64,000 bases of DNA from Diphasiastrum complanatum (GCA_029204225.1 CM055104.1:43181148-43245147), one strand, 5' to 3'. Numbered from the stretch's first letter, positions 46,120 to 59,905 are shown. The notes: generated by a model not told the origin, from the sequence alone. Program-made: numbers and translations.

Positions 46120-47434
46120 GAGGACCGTAGAGGTCGTAGATGACCGTAGATGACCGCAGAGGTCCGCAGAGGATCGCACTAGGGACCGCAAAGGGTCGCA
46201 GAGGTCGTAGATGACCGCAGAAGTCGCAGATGACCTCAGAACCTCCCGCCGCGGCGGGAGGACCGCAGACGACCACAGACTGACCACACTAGGGACCGCA
46301 GAGGACCTCAGAGACCGCAACAGAGGTCCGTATATGACCACAGAGGTCGCAGATGGCCCGTAGACAACCATAGAGGACCGTAGACGACCACAAACGGACC
46401 GTAGAGGATCTAAGAGACCACAGAGACGGACCGTAGAGGACCTCAGAGACCGTAGAAGACTGTAGAGACCGCAGATGTCGCAGATGATCGCAGAGGACCG
46501 TAGATGACCGCAGAGGACCACATAGGACCGTAGATGATCGCAGAGGTCGTAGATGGCCTCATAACCTCCCGCCGCAGCGGGAGGACCGCACACGACCACA
46601 GACGGACCGCATAGGACCGTATATGACCATAGAGGTCGCAAATGGCCTGTGACGGGAGGACCACAGACGGACCGCAGAGACCGCAGAGGTCGCAGAGGAC
46701 CGTAGATGACCGCAGAGGACCGTAGACGACCACGGACGGACCGCAAAGGACTTTAGAGACCGCAGATGTTGTAGATGACCGCAGAGGACCGTAGATGACC
46801 GTAGAGGACCACAGTGGACCGTAGATGACTGCAGAGGTCGCATATGGCCTCAGAACCTCCCGCCGCAGCGGGAGGACCGCACACGACCACAGACGGACCG
46901 CACTAGCGACCGCAAAGGACCTTAGTGACTGTAGAGGGTCGCAGGACCACAGACGACCACAGACGGACCACACTAGGGATCGCAGAGGACCTCAGAGATT
47001 GCAGAGAGTCGTAGAGGTCATAGATGACCGCAGAGAACCGTAGATGACCGTAGAGGTCGCATATGGCCTCATAACCTCCCGCCGCGACGGGAGGACCACA
47101 GAGGACCTCAGAGACCGTAGAGGGTCGTAGAGGACCTCAGATGACCGTAGAGAACCCTATATGACTGTAGAGGTCGCAGATGGCCTCAGAACTTCCCGCC
47201 GCGGCGGGAGGACCACAGACGACCACAAACGGACCGCAGAGACCGCAGAGAACCGTATATGACCGCAGAGGTCGCAGATGCCTCAGAATCTCCCGTCGTG
47301 GCGGGAGGACCGCAGACGACCACAGAGGTCACAGAGGATCGTAGAGGACCGTAGAGATCGAAGAGTTCGCAGGGGACCGCAGATGACCGCAGAGGTCGTA
47401 GAGGATTACAGAGAGACCGCAGAGGTCACAGATG
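46119..47434. repeat. GACCGCAGAG array, block 4 (longest)
   Basis: 1.3 kb of the ~10-bp units in higher-order groups, each ending CCTCAGAACC + hairpin + ACCGCAGACGACC. Hairpins lie near 46242, 46565, 46856, 47075, 47192 and 47289. Long minus-strand frames here are repeats of Arg/Ser/Val/Gly codons and are not genes. Confidence 0.92.
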
Positions 47435-47980
47435 ATTAATTAACATCTTGAAATTCTCTTGTCCATTTTTTAAAATAGTTTTGCCAAAGTCCAAAATTAA
47501 TTGATACTGTGTTATCTATGAAAGGAATCTCAGCTTTGTTGCTATTTTGATTTCATTGAGAGTTACCCTTTTGTGAAGTGATAGTAGCTTTCAAACTCAG
47601 TTGAAATGCCCAAGTTTCATAGAGAATGTCTTGGGCCTGAGGATCTCCAAAAGTGGTAAAAAAAACTCTCAAATGTGTTCATGGGGCTAAAGGGGCCGAA
47701 GTGAAATAAAATATTAGAACATGTTTCTTGTCTTATATTATGGTGGTGCATGTCTGTTTTTTTAGGTTCTTGTTTAGTGATGATGCATGTGTCCTAAATT
47801 ATGGCTCTTTCGGAGATGATTAGGAAGTTTGTTGAAACAACTCTTGTGATCTACAATGGAATGAAAGTCTTGTCGCTTTTATATTATTATTCATCCACTT
47901 TTTGTTATATATATATATATATATAATCCCCCAATAGTCATATTATAACCTTTATGAACCAAAACCCAAAAAAAAATGTC
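47435..47980. other. non-coding; (AT)9 at about 47907-47926
   Basis: No gene recognised. Confidence 0.45.
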
Positions 47981-48456
47981 TAGAATATGATTAGTTCAAT
48001 AAGATAGTTAATAAAAGGGCGTAAAGACTTCTATTTTTGTTAATGGCGAGTTTTGTGATAGTGGATGTAAGGCCTAATGTAGGCTAATGTGGTTTCAAAC
48101 TCATATTAGAGTCACCATTGACCACTATAAATAGTTGAGGTCATGCTAAATTTGGAAACTATTTGACTTTTATGTAATTTGAACTTTATTGTATGAGATT
48201 TGGGAGTTTTTCTTTAATGAAAGCTATGTCTTTTGAGCTTGATGGTTCATGTGCCAATACCAATACATGAGAGCTCTAGCATTAGGTTGCCATGTAATAA
48301 ATGATTATTCAATGAATTTTTTTTTTCTTGGTCGCTTTATTTGATGAAGTCTTTTATTTTATGTTCTTGACTAGTGTTTTTATTTTATATATTTTTTCAT
48401 GTAAATCTAAAGTTTATGAATGAATAGAATGTTAGAATGCTATGATTGGCACATGA
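47981..48456 (+). repeat. dispersed LTR-like repeat, copy 1
   Basis: Shares with 57041-57505 a series of blocks: AGTTCAATA.GATAGTTAATA, AAACTCATATTAGA, ACTATAAATA (TATA-like), TATGAGATTTGG, TTCATGTGCCAATACCAA and GAATGTTAGAATGCTAT..TTGGCACATGA. TATA box and layout suit an LTR. Confidence 0.7.
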
Positions 48457-49904
<1,448 letters not shown>

Positions 49905-50345
49905 AATCATTGCAATTGATGCTCGATCTCGAAGAGAAGGAAGAGCCCTTCATGACAGAGGTTAATGCAAGGCAAAAAAAAAATTGTATTTAAGATTGTT
50001 GTATTATTTATTGCCATCCCTTGGGATTTATGAGCTATCATGGCATATGTCAGAGTGAGAGGAAATGTTGACTTGTAGTAGATATGAGTATTGTGTCTTA
50101 CTTTTGCAAGATTTGAACTAGTCACAAAAATGTGTTTATTCAAATTTTCAATTTTCACTTTTCACTTTTATTGACTTGATTTCTACTATTTGCTCTTTGA
50201 AAATCAACTCAATAATTGTTCCTATGGCTCCATTTATAGCTCCTTTAGTAATGTCCATGTTGGAAAGTAGCATCACCTTTGCACCAATGGCTAATTTTGG
50301 TATTTAGTAGAATTTTTCTTCCATCAACAAACTTTGCATTTTACG
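49905..50345 (-). pseudogene. PIF1-like DNA helicase C-terminal fragment
   Basis: Minus-strand translation gives PKLAIGAKVMLLSNMDITKG then INGAIGTIIEL (50160-50300), the PIF1 motif normally written VGA.VML..N.D...GL.NG..G, and, after a frameshift, FPLTLTYAMIAHKSQGMAI (about 50010-50070), helicase motif VI region (LPL..AYA.TIHKSQG). The N-terminal motor part is missing. In plants such sequence comes from Helitron transposons or from cellular or captured PIF1 genes; no Rep domain or Helitron 3' end was seen. Confidence 0.75.
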
Positions 50346-52049
50346 CAGGTGCATTACTTTTTATTGTAGTTGTGATTATTTGGGAGGCATCACATAGTTT
50401 TTCTAGTCCTTATTCATTAAATTTCTTCAAAATGTGTACAAATGATTGAAATATTGTCATCTATTATTTCACGTAACGTCGGATATGTCAAAGAAGTGGT
50501 TTGGATGATAGTAAATATTTTTTCATGAATTGGTCTAACTTTGAACATTCTACTAGACAATTTCTCAAATCATAGTCATTGTTAAAAAAAAAATTACCAA
50601 ATTTTTAATGTGTTGGATTTCATTCCATCACATATCAGTTGTTTCATTAGATGTCAAGGTTTTTAAAGAATGTTGTAGTCTCCAACATTCCAAAATGGAA
50701 AGTGAATCATTGAAGTTTCATTGATGTCAAGATGGAGTTCCAAGTTCGAAGATGTCTTGCTCATTTGCTCTTTGATTTTTGGACATGTATCAATTATGTC
50801 TTTTTGTAGAACTACAAATTGTGTGCTGGACGATAAGAGAATGACTTGTCTAATCTAATATAGAATCAATAGATATGGAGGATAAAATGTGAAAACTGAA
50901 AAAAAAAAAATGAACTAAATGTAATCCAAGAAACTCATTTCACCACCACAAAAGCCATGGCCAAATGGAAATAAGAAAGGAAACAATGTTGTTTCCAAAG
51001 AATATATTTTGTTTTTGTCTTGGTTTATTGGTATGCCTTCAATATTGGTTGTAAATTGCATTGAGCATTGGTGCGAATTTACTTTGCCATGTAATTGGAA
51101 GCTCGATTATTGGTATATGTTAGTTTTTTTTGTGTTTTTGGCTAGATGTCGGTTGTGTGATGCCTTCCAAAATAGTTGTGAATCATTGGATCTGCTTGCA
51201 TTGTTTCAAAAGTTAATTCAAGTCGATTTTATCAAGGAAATCTGCACTGTGTTCACAGAGATCATAAGCTTATGCTTAAAACCTTATAAGTCTCCAATGC
51301 GAGGCTAATCAGGCCTTGGACATGTCTTAAGAATCGTAGACAAACCTTGCAGTTCCCAATCACAAGAAATTACCTGCATTAGTTTGAATAACCAAAGATT
51401 GAAATAATGATAAAACCTAATCTCTCAACATAAAGGGGCCCAAAATCTTTGCCTATATTCTTGCTATTAACAACACCTTATGCAAGTCATGTGTGTCAAC
51501 TGCAACAAGACTAAATACACAATAATTATTTCAGAGAGGTGCTACTCATAGAATCAGAAAATGTCGTTTGGGACTTATGTTGTTGAACAGATGTGCAGTG
51601 GAAGAATGAAGCATGAGAATAGAGTGTTTTGTGGCACAATATCAAATGATCACTTAAAGGAAGCTTTCAACTTCTCCTGAATCGTATTTCAAGAGGTTTC
51701 TTCTTTCTGAAATGCAAAAAACAGCTTTATAATCTTGAAAAATCACTAGCAACTTGAAAAATTTTCCATCGTGTGTTACATTTTTTGGAAAATCCCTCAC
51801 TCATCAAGAGTCGCACTGGCAATGCTTTTTATAAAAAATCTTGAGTCATAGGCAACAAAATAAACTTACTCTAGAAAATTTTCAATAATGTTGAAAGGCG
51901 ATTTGAAGCTACACATAAAACAACGACTGGGGGCCGCCTTCTGCTTTTTCTTGAAATACTAAATTGGCTCTTGAAGATGTTTTGATTCAGACCCCATCAA
52001 TAATGCGCTCACGGTTCTACGGATCGGACATTGAGGCATTGAGACATCA
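50346..52049. other. non-coding; 99-codon plus frame not recognised
   Basis: The frame at 51009-51308 is Trp/Cys/Phe-rich without known motifs and I do not call it. The first 300 bp may contain decayed upstream helicase sequence. Confidence 0.4.
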
Positions 52050-52134
52050 TCTGAGATTCAGTTTTGCAATGAGGCACCCCGCAAATAACACTTCAATGCG
52101 ATCTGAGATTCAGTTTTGCAATGAGGCACCACAA
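52050..52134. repeat. 52-bp direct duplication
   Basis: CTGAGATTCAGTTTTGCAAT followed by GAGGCACC occurs at 52051 and 52103. Confidence 0.85.
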
Positions 52135-52459
52135 ACCGCAAAACACAATGCATAATCTGCGATTGATCTAGATTTTTCAGGCTTAATTTGCATTCCATAA
52201 AGAACAAATACGCTATCTGCCAACATCAAGTGCCAGAGATACAAAACTTCAACCGGGATTTTACATCAGACCAGCTACATGATATGACTTAACACAAAAT
52301 GGCAAAAAGCAACAACTTAATTGTTAGTATGCGCCATGCCATCTCCAACCATCCTTGGCCATGCCGCCTGGCATGCAATCGATCATTATTGCATTCATTG
52401 ATCACTAGGAAGAGGAAGAAGAAATGAAGACCGAAAATGTGAGAGAGACGAGCTACGTA

Positions 52460-52462
<3 letters not shown>

Positions 52463-52529
<67 letters not shown>
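52463..52529. repeat. (GA)n microsatellite with (GC)4 start
   Basis: GCGCGC leading into about 30 GA units. Confidence 0.95.
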
Positions 52530-52533
<4 letters not shown>

Positions 52534-54726
52534 TGCCACGTCATTATTTGAAAAATTGATGACGTGGACTTTTGGTTTTGGTTTTTTTTTTAAATGATGA
52601 CTCGGAATTTTCTCCTTTCAAATAACTTTAAAATGGGTATTAGCTGGCCTTATAAAAAATCCACACCAAGTGACATCCCCTCTTTTTTCTAGCTGATGTC
52701 ATTTCCATACATAAATAAACCTAATTTCATGAGCTTGTTGTCACGCTTTCACCTCCCTCACTTGTTGATCTTAATCCCTCCAGTTGTTGATGTCATCTTT
52801 GTGCTTCATGTGTTTGCCAAATTTTCACTTGTCGTCTCTTCGAGTGTTCTTCGCCTCAACTAGTTTTCTGCCTGCCTACTCGTCGACTATCATTTGCACT
52901 TGCCATACTTGTGTGAATGCATATATTCGTCGCTTTCACCTACTTTTATTGTGACTCCAGACCCTTCAGGTGATTCGAGTGTTTGCCATCAATCTTTGCA
53001 TTCACCTGCCTTTGCCATGAACCTAGCCCCTTCCTATGATTCCGTTGTCCTTGCAAACAATCTAGAAATCACTCATATAAATTTTTTTCGAGCAATTTCG
53101 AAATTCTCACGATTTTCACTTTTCTTTCAAGCACACTGATAAAACAAGGGAATCATCAATAAAAGAATAAAACATGACAATTTTTTTAAAATTTTGGATG
53201 GTTCTTTAATTTTAGCAAGCAAATCAAGGAAGTCAAAATCTATCAAATTCAATTTGTAATTTTATTAAGGTTGCCTTCTTAACTTGTTGCCTTTTTACTT
53301 TTTTTTTTTCTATTATTATCAATTTTTGAACTCTCATGGTTTTTTGGTTTGAATTTGAATTTGAATTTCAATGCACCAAAAAGCAAAAGTGATGAATACT
53401 GTGCAACTATTGTTACCTTAGTAATTATAATTTATGATTAAAAAAACATGGCCATTCGGAAGTTTTGTTAATGCCCCCTTTCTAAATTAGATATATTTTT
53501 TTCGTTTATCAAAATTTGAATCTCTATATCTTTTTCATTTGAGTTCGAATATCAGTGCAATAAGACGCAAATCTCATCAACTCAATGAGATCAATATTAT
53601 GGGAAGTATCATTGATGATACTTTGTTAATCTCTATCTCAAGAATCTTATTCTTTAAGGATGCATAATCTATAAAAGCTCAAAATTATATCATTCTTTGA
53701 GGACACATAATCTATAAGTTGGAGAATTGTTATTCATTTTGATTTTGAATACTTCCAATCATGATCAACTTGAAGAGGTCAACACTATGCAAGTGTCATT
53801 GTCACAACAATAAATAAATAAAAAGCGAACAATATTGATGATTTTAATTCAAGTGGAGTGCAACAAGTGTTATCTCATTCTCACAAAAAAAAACGCGGAA
53901 CAAAGTAAACTGACAAAGCAAGGATTTAAACTATCTAATGGCATCAATGGCTCTAAGAAAGGTGAAAACACCATTTTTGGGAGTATTGCTACTATTTTTG
54001 GTTCTTATTGTAACTTTATTACACATCGAGAAATTAAAACCAGTACATTACCAACCATTGTGAATCATACTCACGATGTAATCAAGAAATGATAAACAAT
54101 TCAAAGATCCACTACCAATTAGCAATGCAATAAGCCCAAATACAATCACCAATGTCCTTTACAGAGAGAGAACATCAAGGCACTAGCAGTGGAATAAAAA
54201 ATTGTTGCTGTTGAAAAGACCACTTGAAAAAATCCAAAGAGAAGAACAAAGCAATGACAACGAGCAAAGTGATGGATCTGAACAAGGAATATCTAATAGC
54301 ATGGACAAGGAGAATGACTTAGTGATCATTCTATCAACAATGAGGGAGACCCAGGTCTTTCATAAAGTTATGACACCAACCAGGAAATGAATGATAGAAA
54401 TCACATAGATATAGATTCAATGAAAATTGCAGACAAATTGGTAATAGACCTAAGTTCAAAGTATAAATGAAAGTCATGACAAGTAAATTAAAAAAGTCAA
54501 TTATTATTCAAAATACTTGTCTGAAATAAATATCTCAATTGTTGGTGACATCAAAAGTTATAGTTCAAACTTATACATGATACCATCATAAAATGTTTGA
54601 GAAAAATCGCAAAATGCTAACGTTTATGAAATGTGCAACAAAACTAGCTACCAACAAGGGATTTCATTTTTGAATTAATTATGAATGGATGTGGTCAAAA
54701 TCCATAAGATTTAAGAAAGGTTGATA
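52530..54726. other. non-coding, nothing recognised
   Basis: A TATA-like CTTATAAAAAATCC lies near 52650 after the GA tract, which could be a promoter, but no convincing reading frame follows. Several 60-86-codon frames have no domain. Confidence 0.35.
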
Positions 54727-55887
54727 TCAATAAATCGATGAGCCAAGTGGTTCCCATTGAGGAACAAAAACTTTAACCAATGGAAATAAGTTCAAAGGAA
54801 ATTTATCAGTACTAACATAAGTTGCTGAATTCCTTGTTGCCCTGTCTTCTGCTGCTCTGGAGCATTCTGCTTTGTCTTTGACATAGTTTGAATCTAAAGG
54901 CTCGCTTCGATTCTGCTCCTTTTGTTTCTGGGATTTTGATAACATTCTATTGCTGCATGACCCATTTATGACAATGAATGCATTCAATCTTTGGATTTAG
55001 CCAACACTTTTCTTCTGTGTGACCTGATCTTCTGCATCTGTTGCAAATCTTTTTATCACCAAAATTCTTCTGTTCTTTTCCCGATTGTTGTTCATTAGTT
55101 TTAGACTCATTCTTCTTAGACGACTCCCTCTTAAACTTAGGCTTCTTAGAAGATTTATTCTTCTGAGTAAATAGAGCATTTTCGGAATCACCATTGTCGT
55201 CATAGCGTTCACGAGCTTCTACTTCCTCTTTAACTCCGTCTATCGCCTTTTGAAGTGTCATTGTCGCATCTTTCGCCAATAAGGTTCGAGTTGTGTGGAA
55301 TGACCTGGGTAGGGCTCGAAGAAAATAACTAAGCTGTTTTTCCTTAGAAATTGTATTTTCTGCATCAGAATTTTGCAAGGAAATAAACAGATCTTTAATC
55401 TTTCGCACAAATGTGTTCAGGTCTTTGTTGTCCCACTGTAGGTAAGTTAATTGGTCTTCCAAGAACATGATCTGATTACGAGATCGAGACTCATTCTTGG
55501 TTTGCAATTCTTCCCATAAATCCTTTGCGTTTGAAATTGATGTAAGATCTAGCATTATATTGTCATGCACTGGAGACACAATAATTGCTATAGCTTTGTC
55601 ATTTTTTAAACTCCATTCTCAAAGTTCTTTGCCAGGAGTAGCTTCTGGCTTCTCCTCAATTGGTTCTACCCATTGCCATAGACCTTCGCCCTTCAACAAG
55701 AGTGGAGTCTTTAGTTTCCAAATCAAGTAGTTTGAACCTTCTGGGTCCAAGATTGTCGTGATTTTAGCTTGAATATTGATGATCGACGACTTTTTTGAAT
55801 AACCTCTAAATAGCGGCTTGCTGATGGATGTATGAAGAATGCTAAGAGAGATGCGAAGATACCAACGTATCAACTTTAATTCCGTAT
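54727..55887 (-). pseudogene. copia gag with zinc knuckle
   Basis: The two frames 55619-55900 and 54947-55579 are the same frame with one TGA at about 55616-55618. Order: YLIWKLKTPLLLKGEGLW, DKAIAIIVSPVHDNIML, AKDLWEELQ, FLEDQLTYLQW, FVRKIKDLFISL, YFLRALPRSFHTTRTLL, then a Lys/Ser-rich part and CNRCRRSGHTEEKC (CX2CX4HX4C), followed by the start of a second knuckle CIHCHK. This is a UBN2 copia gag of the same family as 63322-64000. It is cut by a frameshift at about 54960 and then lost; protease onward is absent. Confidence 0.88.
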
Positions 55888-55944
55888 GCTCTGATACCAC
55901 TGTATCAGATTTAATTCCGTAAGCTCTTATACCATTGTAGGAAA
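55875..55944. repeat. 35-bp tandem duplication over the PBS
   Basis: TTTAATTCCGTA followed by a PBS-like stretch occurs at 55875 and 55910. Confidence 0.85.
55888..55899 (-). promoter_or_regulatory. primer binding site, initiator tRNA-Met
   Basis: On the minus strand TGGTATCAGAGC; a second degenerate copy (TGGTATAAGAGC) is at about 55922-55934, next to the probable LTR end CCTACA. Confidence 0.85.
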
Positions 55945-57040
55945 ATAGTAATTATTCTTCCATAGAGAGCACGATGCAAGTTCGAATAAATCAAACTAAT
56001 ATTAGTGTCTTCAATCGCAATTTTATTTGATCTATGTACTAATAGAACAATATTTGTTCTGATTGAATATGCGCGTGAAAATTATATGCGGAAGTATGAG
56101 ACTATATGCGGAAGTATGAGACAACTTAAGACAATTTAGACAATAAGAAACTATTGATCTTTGAGAATCTTTTATTCCTATCAAAAGCATCCATAATATT
56201 TTGGCAAGTCAATCAAACAAAATGTTTCCTCCAATGTATCAAGCTATGCAAGTTGCAGAGACATTACCTCAAACCTTTTCATTGATCAAACATGGCATCA
56301 ACATCGCAAATGTCGTATTTTTTTAATGTTTGGAGATCATAGATAATATTTTTGCCATCTTGTTGATCTCTACAAATAAACAACATTGAAAAACATGTTA
56401 TCTTAGATCACAGATTCAAAGTTGTTAAATTCATTGTGTACAAATAGTCAACATGATATTCTTGCCATATGCAATTTGAAGAAACCAAACAAAAAATTCA
56501 TTGCTCTAATAAGTATATTGGAGCTACAAAATGAAACTATGATTTCATATTGTGGAACAAAATATAAAATAGTAGCATCGGATGCATGGATAAAAGAGAG
56601 GCATTGAGAATTGAATAAGTTATCCAATGTAAAAACATATTGAAAGAGGAAATGTGTATTCTATCAAACCATGTAGACTAGATGCTACTCAAACAATCCA
56701 ACGTCTCATAAACCTGTTCTTAAATGATCTTACAAAATTCATGGGATAGACTTGTAAATCAAAGATTCTCTCACAAAAGATTGCCACACCCTTGCTTTGC
56801 AAGATTAAGTTGGTAGCAAAACCTTGAGACAGTAGAACTGGAAAAAAAATGCAAAAGTACCTAACCATAAAAAAATGATTAACATTCAAGAAAATACATG
56901 GGAGGACGACTCCTACATTAAAATGTAGCTAGAGATATTGACAACTACCAAAGAATTCATGAATGCTTAAGTAAAGAGAGTATCATGTCCTATATACATT
57001 TGGCCCATGTACTCAATAATAAATATAACAAAGTGCCAAA
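55936..57040. other. probable 5' LTR start, then unrecognised DNA
   Basis: TGTAGGAAAATAG at about 55936 is the likely LTR edge of the minus-strand copia element; the far edge is not seen. The rest shows no feature. Confidence 0.4.
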
Positions 57041-57505
57041 TTAGAATAAAACTAGTTCAATAGGATAGTTAATAATAGGACAAACATATGCACTATTTTC
57101 ATTAGTGAAAAATGGTTGAAAGGCCTTTTTTGTCCAATAAAGTGCTAAACTCATATTAGAAGGTCCAAAACTACTATAAATACCTGAAGTTATGCTAAAC
57201 TTGGAGCCTATTCTACATCAATTAACTTGAACTTTTTCCTATGAGATTTGGAAGCTTCTCTTTATTAAGAGCTATGGCTTTTAATTTTAGTTGTTCATGT
57301 GCCAATACCAACACATGAGAACTTGAACATGCTCTAGCAATAAGCCCATGTATTGAATGATCAATTAATAGAGAGATTTAACTTTCTTTGCCTACTTTGG
57401 TAAAGCTTCCTCTATTGTATCTTGCTTATTGATTTCTTGTTCTTTTCATGCTAATTTGATGTTTATGAATGGATGAAATGTTAGAATGCTATTATTGGCA
57501 CATGA
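57041..57505 (+). repeat. dispersed LTR-like repeat, copy 2
   Basis: Diverged copy of 47981-48456 in the same orientation, with ACTATAAATACC at about 57173. Confidence 0.7.
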
Positions 57506-58739
57506 CCGAAAAGCTAGGCAACATTTCCAACACTTACTTTTCAAACATTGGATGCTGCTATGTATAATAGGAAAGCTTCTTTAATAGTTGACAGTTGGTA
57601 TAAGTGTCTCACACTTGCAAGTAAGTTTGTTAACTGCTGTTAAGTAATTGGCATTTTCTTCTGCTATAGCAGAAAACTTCAATCAAACACAGAGGCCAAA
57701 AGAAACTTGTCAACTACCTGCCTACATTTGCTAACGGCTTGTCAATGATCCATCAACACTAGGTTTATTAATTACATACTACCTGAAAGGTCTGGACATG
57801 CATGAATGCCTTGAGTTTTTGCCATTGTGCATTCACCTGATTGCACCTTTGAATAGGTGTCCTTTGATGTATAAAAGGATATATAGCAATTATGCATTTT
57901 GTGCTGACAAACTCATCAGAAACTCCAAAGATATTGACATTTCTAGGTTCAACAAACATTATTTCATAAACATGCTTTAAGATGTTACCCAAGACACATG
58001 ACCACCTATTTCTATTGACTGCTGACATTTTTGTCACACACCACCTGGTAAATAGATCCTTGACAATTGCAAATACATACAGCAGTGAACTGAACTAACC
58101 AGAGATGTGACTGTGACGCGAGTCATAAGATTTACTTTCAAACAGCCATTACTTAGCAATTGTTTTAACACAAAACAATGTTTCTGTTTACAATATGGAT
58201 GATCCCTTGCTGGGCAAGTTGAAATAACAACAACCTAGAAAATGTATTTATTTCAGCTTAAGGCTGATGTCATTGAGTTGTTCTAGAATTTGCCATGATG
58301 AATTGTTGATAATTATCCTTCATACAAAGTAGGAACAACTGGAGATTTTTCCAGAAAAGGGATCAGTGTTCCACAGTTGGCAATACTTTCATATGATCAA
58401 CTGGAACCGGTAACTACAGGGATACAAGAGCTGGTGTGATGATGCCATTTGTTGCAATGACTGAATAAAAGTGAGGACAGTAGCTTATAGAGCTTATTCC
58501 AAAAAATAATGTAACTTCTCTTGAGCAATTGCCTCTATTCAGTACCTTCTACCAACCTTTCAATTTCCAACAAGATCTGAACCAAATGTTGTATATAAAC
58601 ATTTGCAGACAATTCATTTGGAAAGCAGTAGAGATGACAAAGAAGATGGGCAATCTTCAAATTCACGAAAGATGACCCAGCACTTCTGTACACTTGAACG
58701 TATGATGAATATTTCTTATTTATCATATTTCATCATTGT
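57506..58739. other. 3' flank of the CHORD-like gene
   Basis: The part nearest 58739 should be its 3' UTR. No other gene recognised; the 89-codon minus frame at 57768-58037 has no domain. Confidence 0.4.
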
Positions 58740-59770
58740 TTACTCGTCATAAGAAAGGTGCGGGGATGCCTCACAACCAAGGTCAAAGGGATCAGGACTA
58801 CCACAGCAATGCCAATAATGTGAGATTTCACCAGCTCCTGGCGTGTCCATGGTCCCTCCTTTATAAACACTCTCAAACTTCCTTTTCGTTTCCCCTGCAC
58901 AATACATGACATTCCATCACCCCCCTCAGGAGAAACAAGGATAGTTCCTAAAACAAGTGCGGGCGAATGCTGAACAAATTGAGGTAACTGAAACGGACGT
59001 TCAAGCCCTATGATCCACAGAAAGCTTTTCTGTAGCTAGGAATTTTTGGGCAGCTGCTAAAATTCAATACCCTAGGTTGACCAGTGAAACCCTTTTGCTT
59101 GATTCTCTTGTTAATAGGATGTCTGATCTTCATTCCAAGGTTTTCATTTCAGAAGATAAAATGGCTCAAATATCACGTGTTTTTGTTGAAATTTATAAAT
59201 ACAGCACATCAAAGCCGGGCAATAACTACCAAATACTGAAACTACTGATCAAGAGTATAAATATTGTCCAAAGAAAAAACCCTCAAAAATATTACTCACC
59301 TCCATAGTGGGCTGTGTGAAATCTGCATGCCTTCACGTGGTTCTCAGCCGGATCATACTGTTGCTTGCAGTTGCGACATGTCTTCCAAGTCGATTGTGCT
59401 TGAGCAACGCCTACTTCGCAATGCATCAACTACTTTAAGAGAGCTCAAGAGCAACACAAAGGAACCAAAACTACGTGAATTACACCTTTAAATGACGATA
59501 AAAGGAAAAAAGCCAGAGATAATCGACAGTATACACAAACTTCTAGGCATTAAAATGCCACTTGCCACAGAAGAGCATAGCAGAGCAGAATTTGATGGGT
59601 TCTGTCACTGAAACTCACAGCATCGTGGAATGGAAGCCTTGTTGTACAAAGGGCGAGAAAGCATAGGTTGCGAGATGGTGCGGGTGAGTGCTACCGCCCT
59701 ACTCCGCAAGCTGTCGCCACAGAGTATCGTGTTGCTTAGCAACGAACTTGGCACAATTGCCATCGCCATG

Positions 59771-59775
<5 letters not shown>
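58740..59775 (-). CDS. CHORD-like Cys/His protein, probably plastid-targeted, 3 exons
   Basis: Exons (minus strand): 59775-59619, 59410-59300, 58894-58740. Introns have GTGAGT donors and AG acceptors, both phase 1; the spliced frame is 423 nt, 140 residues, with no stop until TAA. The start MAMAMAIVPSSLLSN, rich in Ser/Ala/Arg/Thr with no acidic residue before Asp21, looks like a chloroplast transit peptide. Exon 2 gives TCRNCKQQYDPAEN, then CRFHTAHYGG; exon 3 gives GETKRKFESVYKGGTM, HYWHCCGSPDPFDLGC and ends PHLSYDE. Cys64, Cys67, Cys81, His84, Cys119, Cys120, Cys130 and His135 are candidate zinc ligands. The layout C..C...YDP..N....C..H...W.CC resembles a CHORD domain and a conserved plant plastid family; no biochemical role is claimed. 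It appears intact and is the best protein gene in the window. Confidence 0.85.
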
Positions 59776-59829
<54 letters not shown>

Positions 59830-59857
59830 TCACATTACATCGCCATGGCCATCCCTC

Positions 59858-59905
<48 letters not shown>
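59776..59905. repeat. duplicated (CT)n tract in the gene's 5' leader
   Basis: CT runs at 59776-59826 and about 59862-59905 are each followed by CAACTCACATTA, and each is preceded by CATCGCCATGGCCATC. This is a tandem duplication including the start-codon region. Confidence 0.9.
59835..59852 (-). promoter_or_regulatory. upstream ORF MAMAM-stop
   Basis: The upstream duplicate copy of the start region reads ATG GCC ATG GCG ATG TAA, a five-codon uORF in the leader if transcription starts above 59852. It could lower translation of the main frame. Confidence 0.6.

Noticed and set aside
46102-46973. Long minus-strand open frames (176-214 codons) of Arg/Ser/Val/Gly repeats
   Set aside because: They are translations of the GACCGCAGAG array; composition and period follow the DNA repeat, and similar frames occur over every block.
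40965-47310. CRISPR-like look: regularly recurring palindromic repeat with spacers
   Set aside because: Spacers are themselves repeats of one unit, spacing is irregular and the context is a plant nuclear genome; no cas genes.
51009-51308. 99-codon plus frame rich in Trp, Cys and Phe
   Set aside because: Hydrophobic, AT-driven composition, no homologous pattern, no promoter or splice support.
55619-55900. Gag start at the 5' end of the frame near 55900
   Set aside because: That start codon is GTG inside the PBS, which lies in the untranslated leader; the true gag start is further in and not certain.
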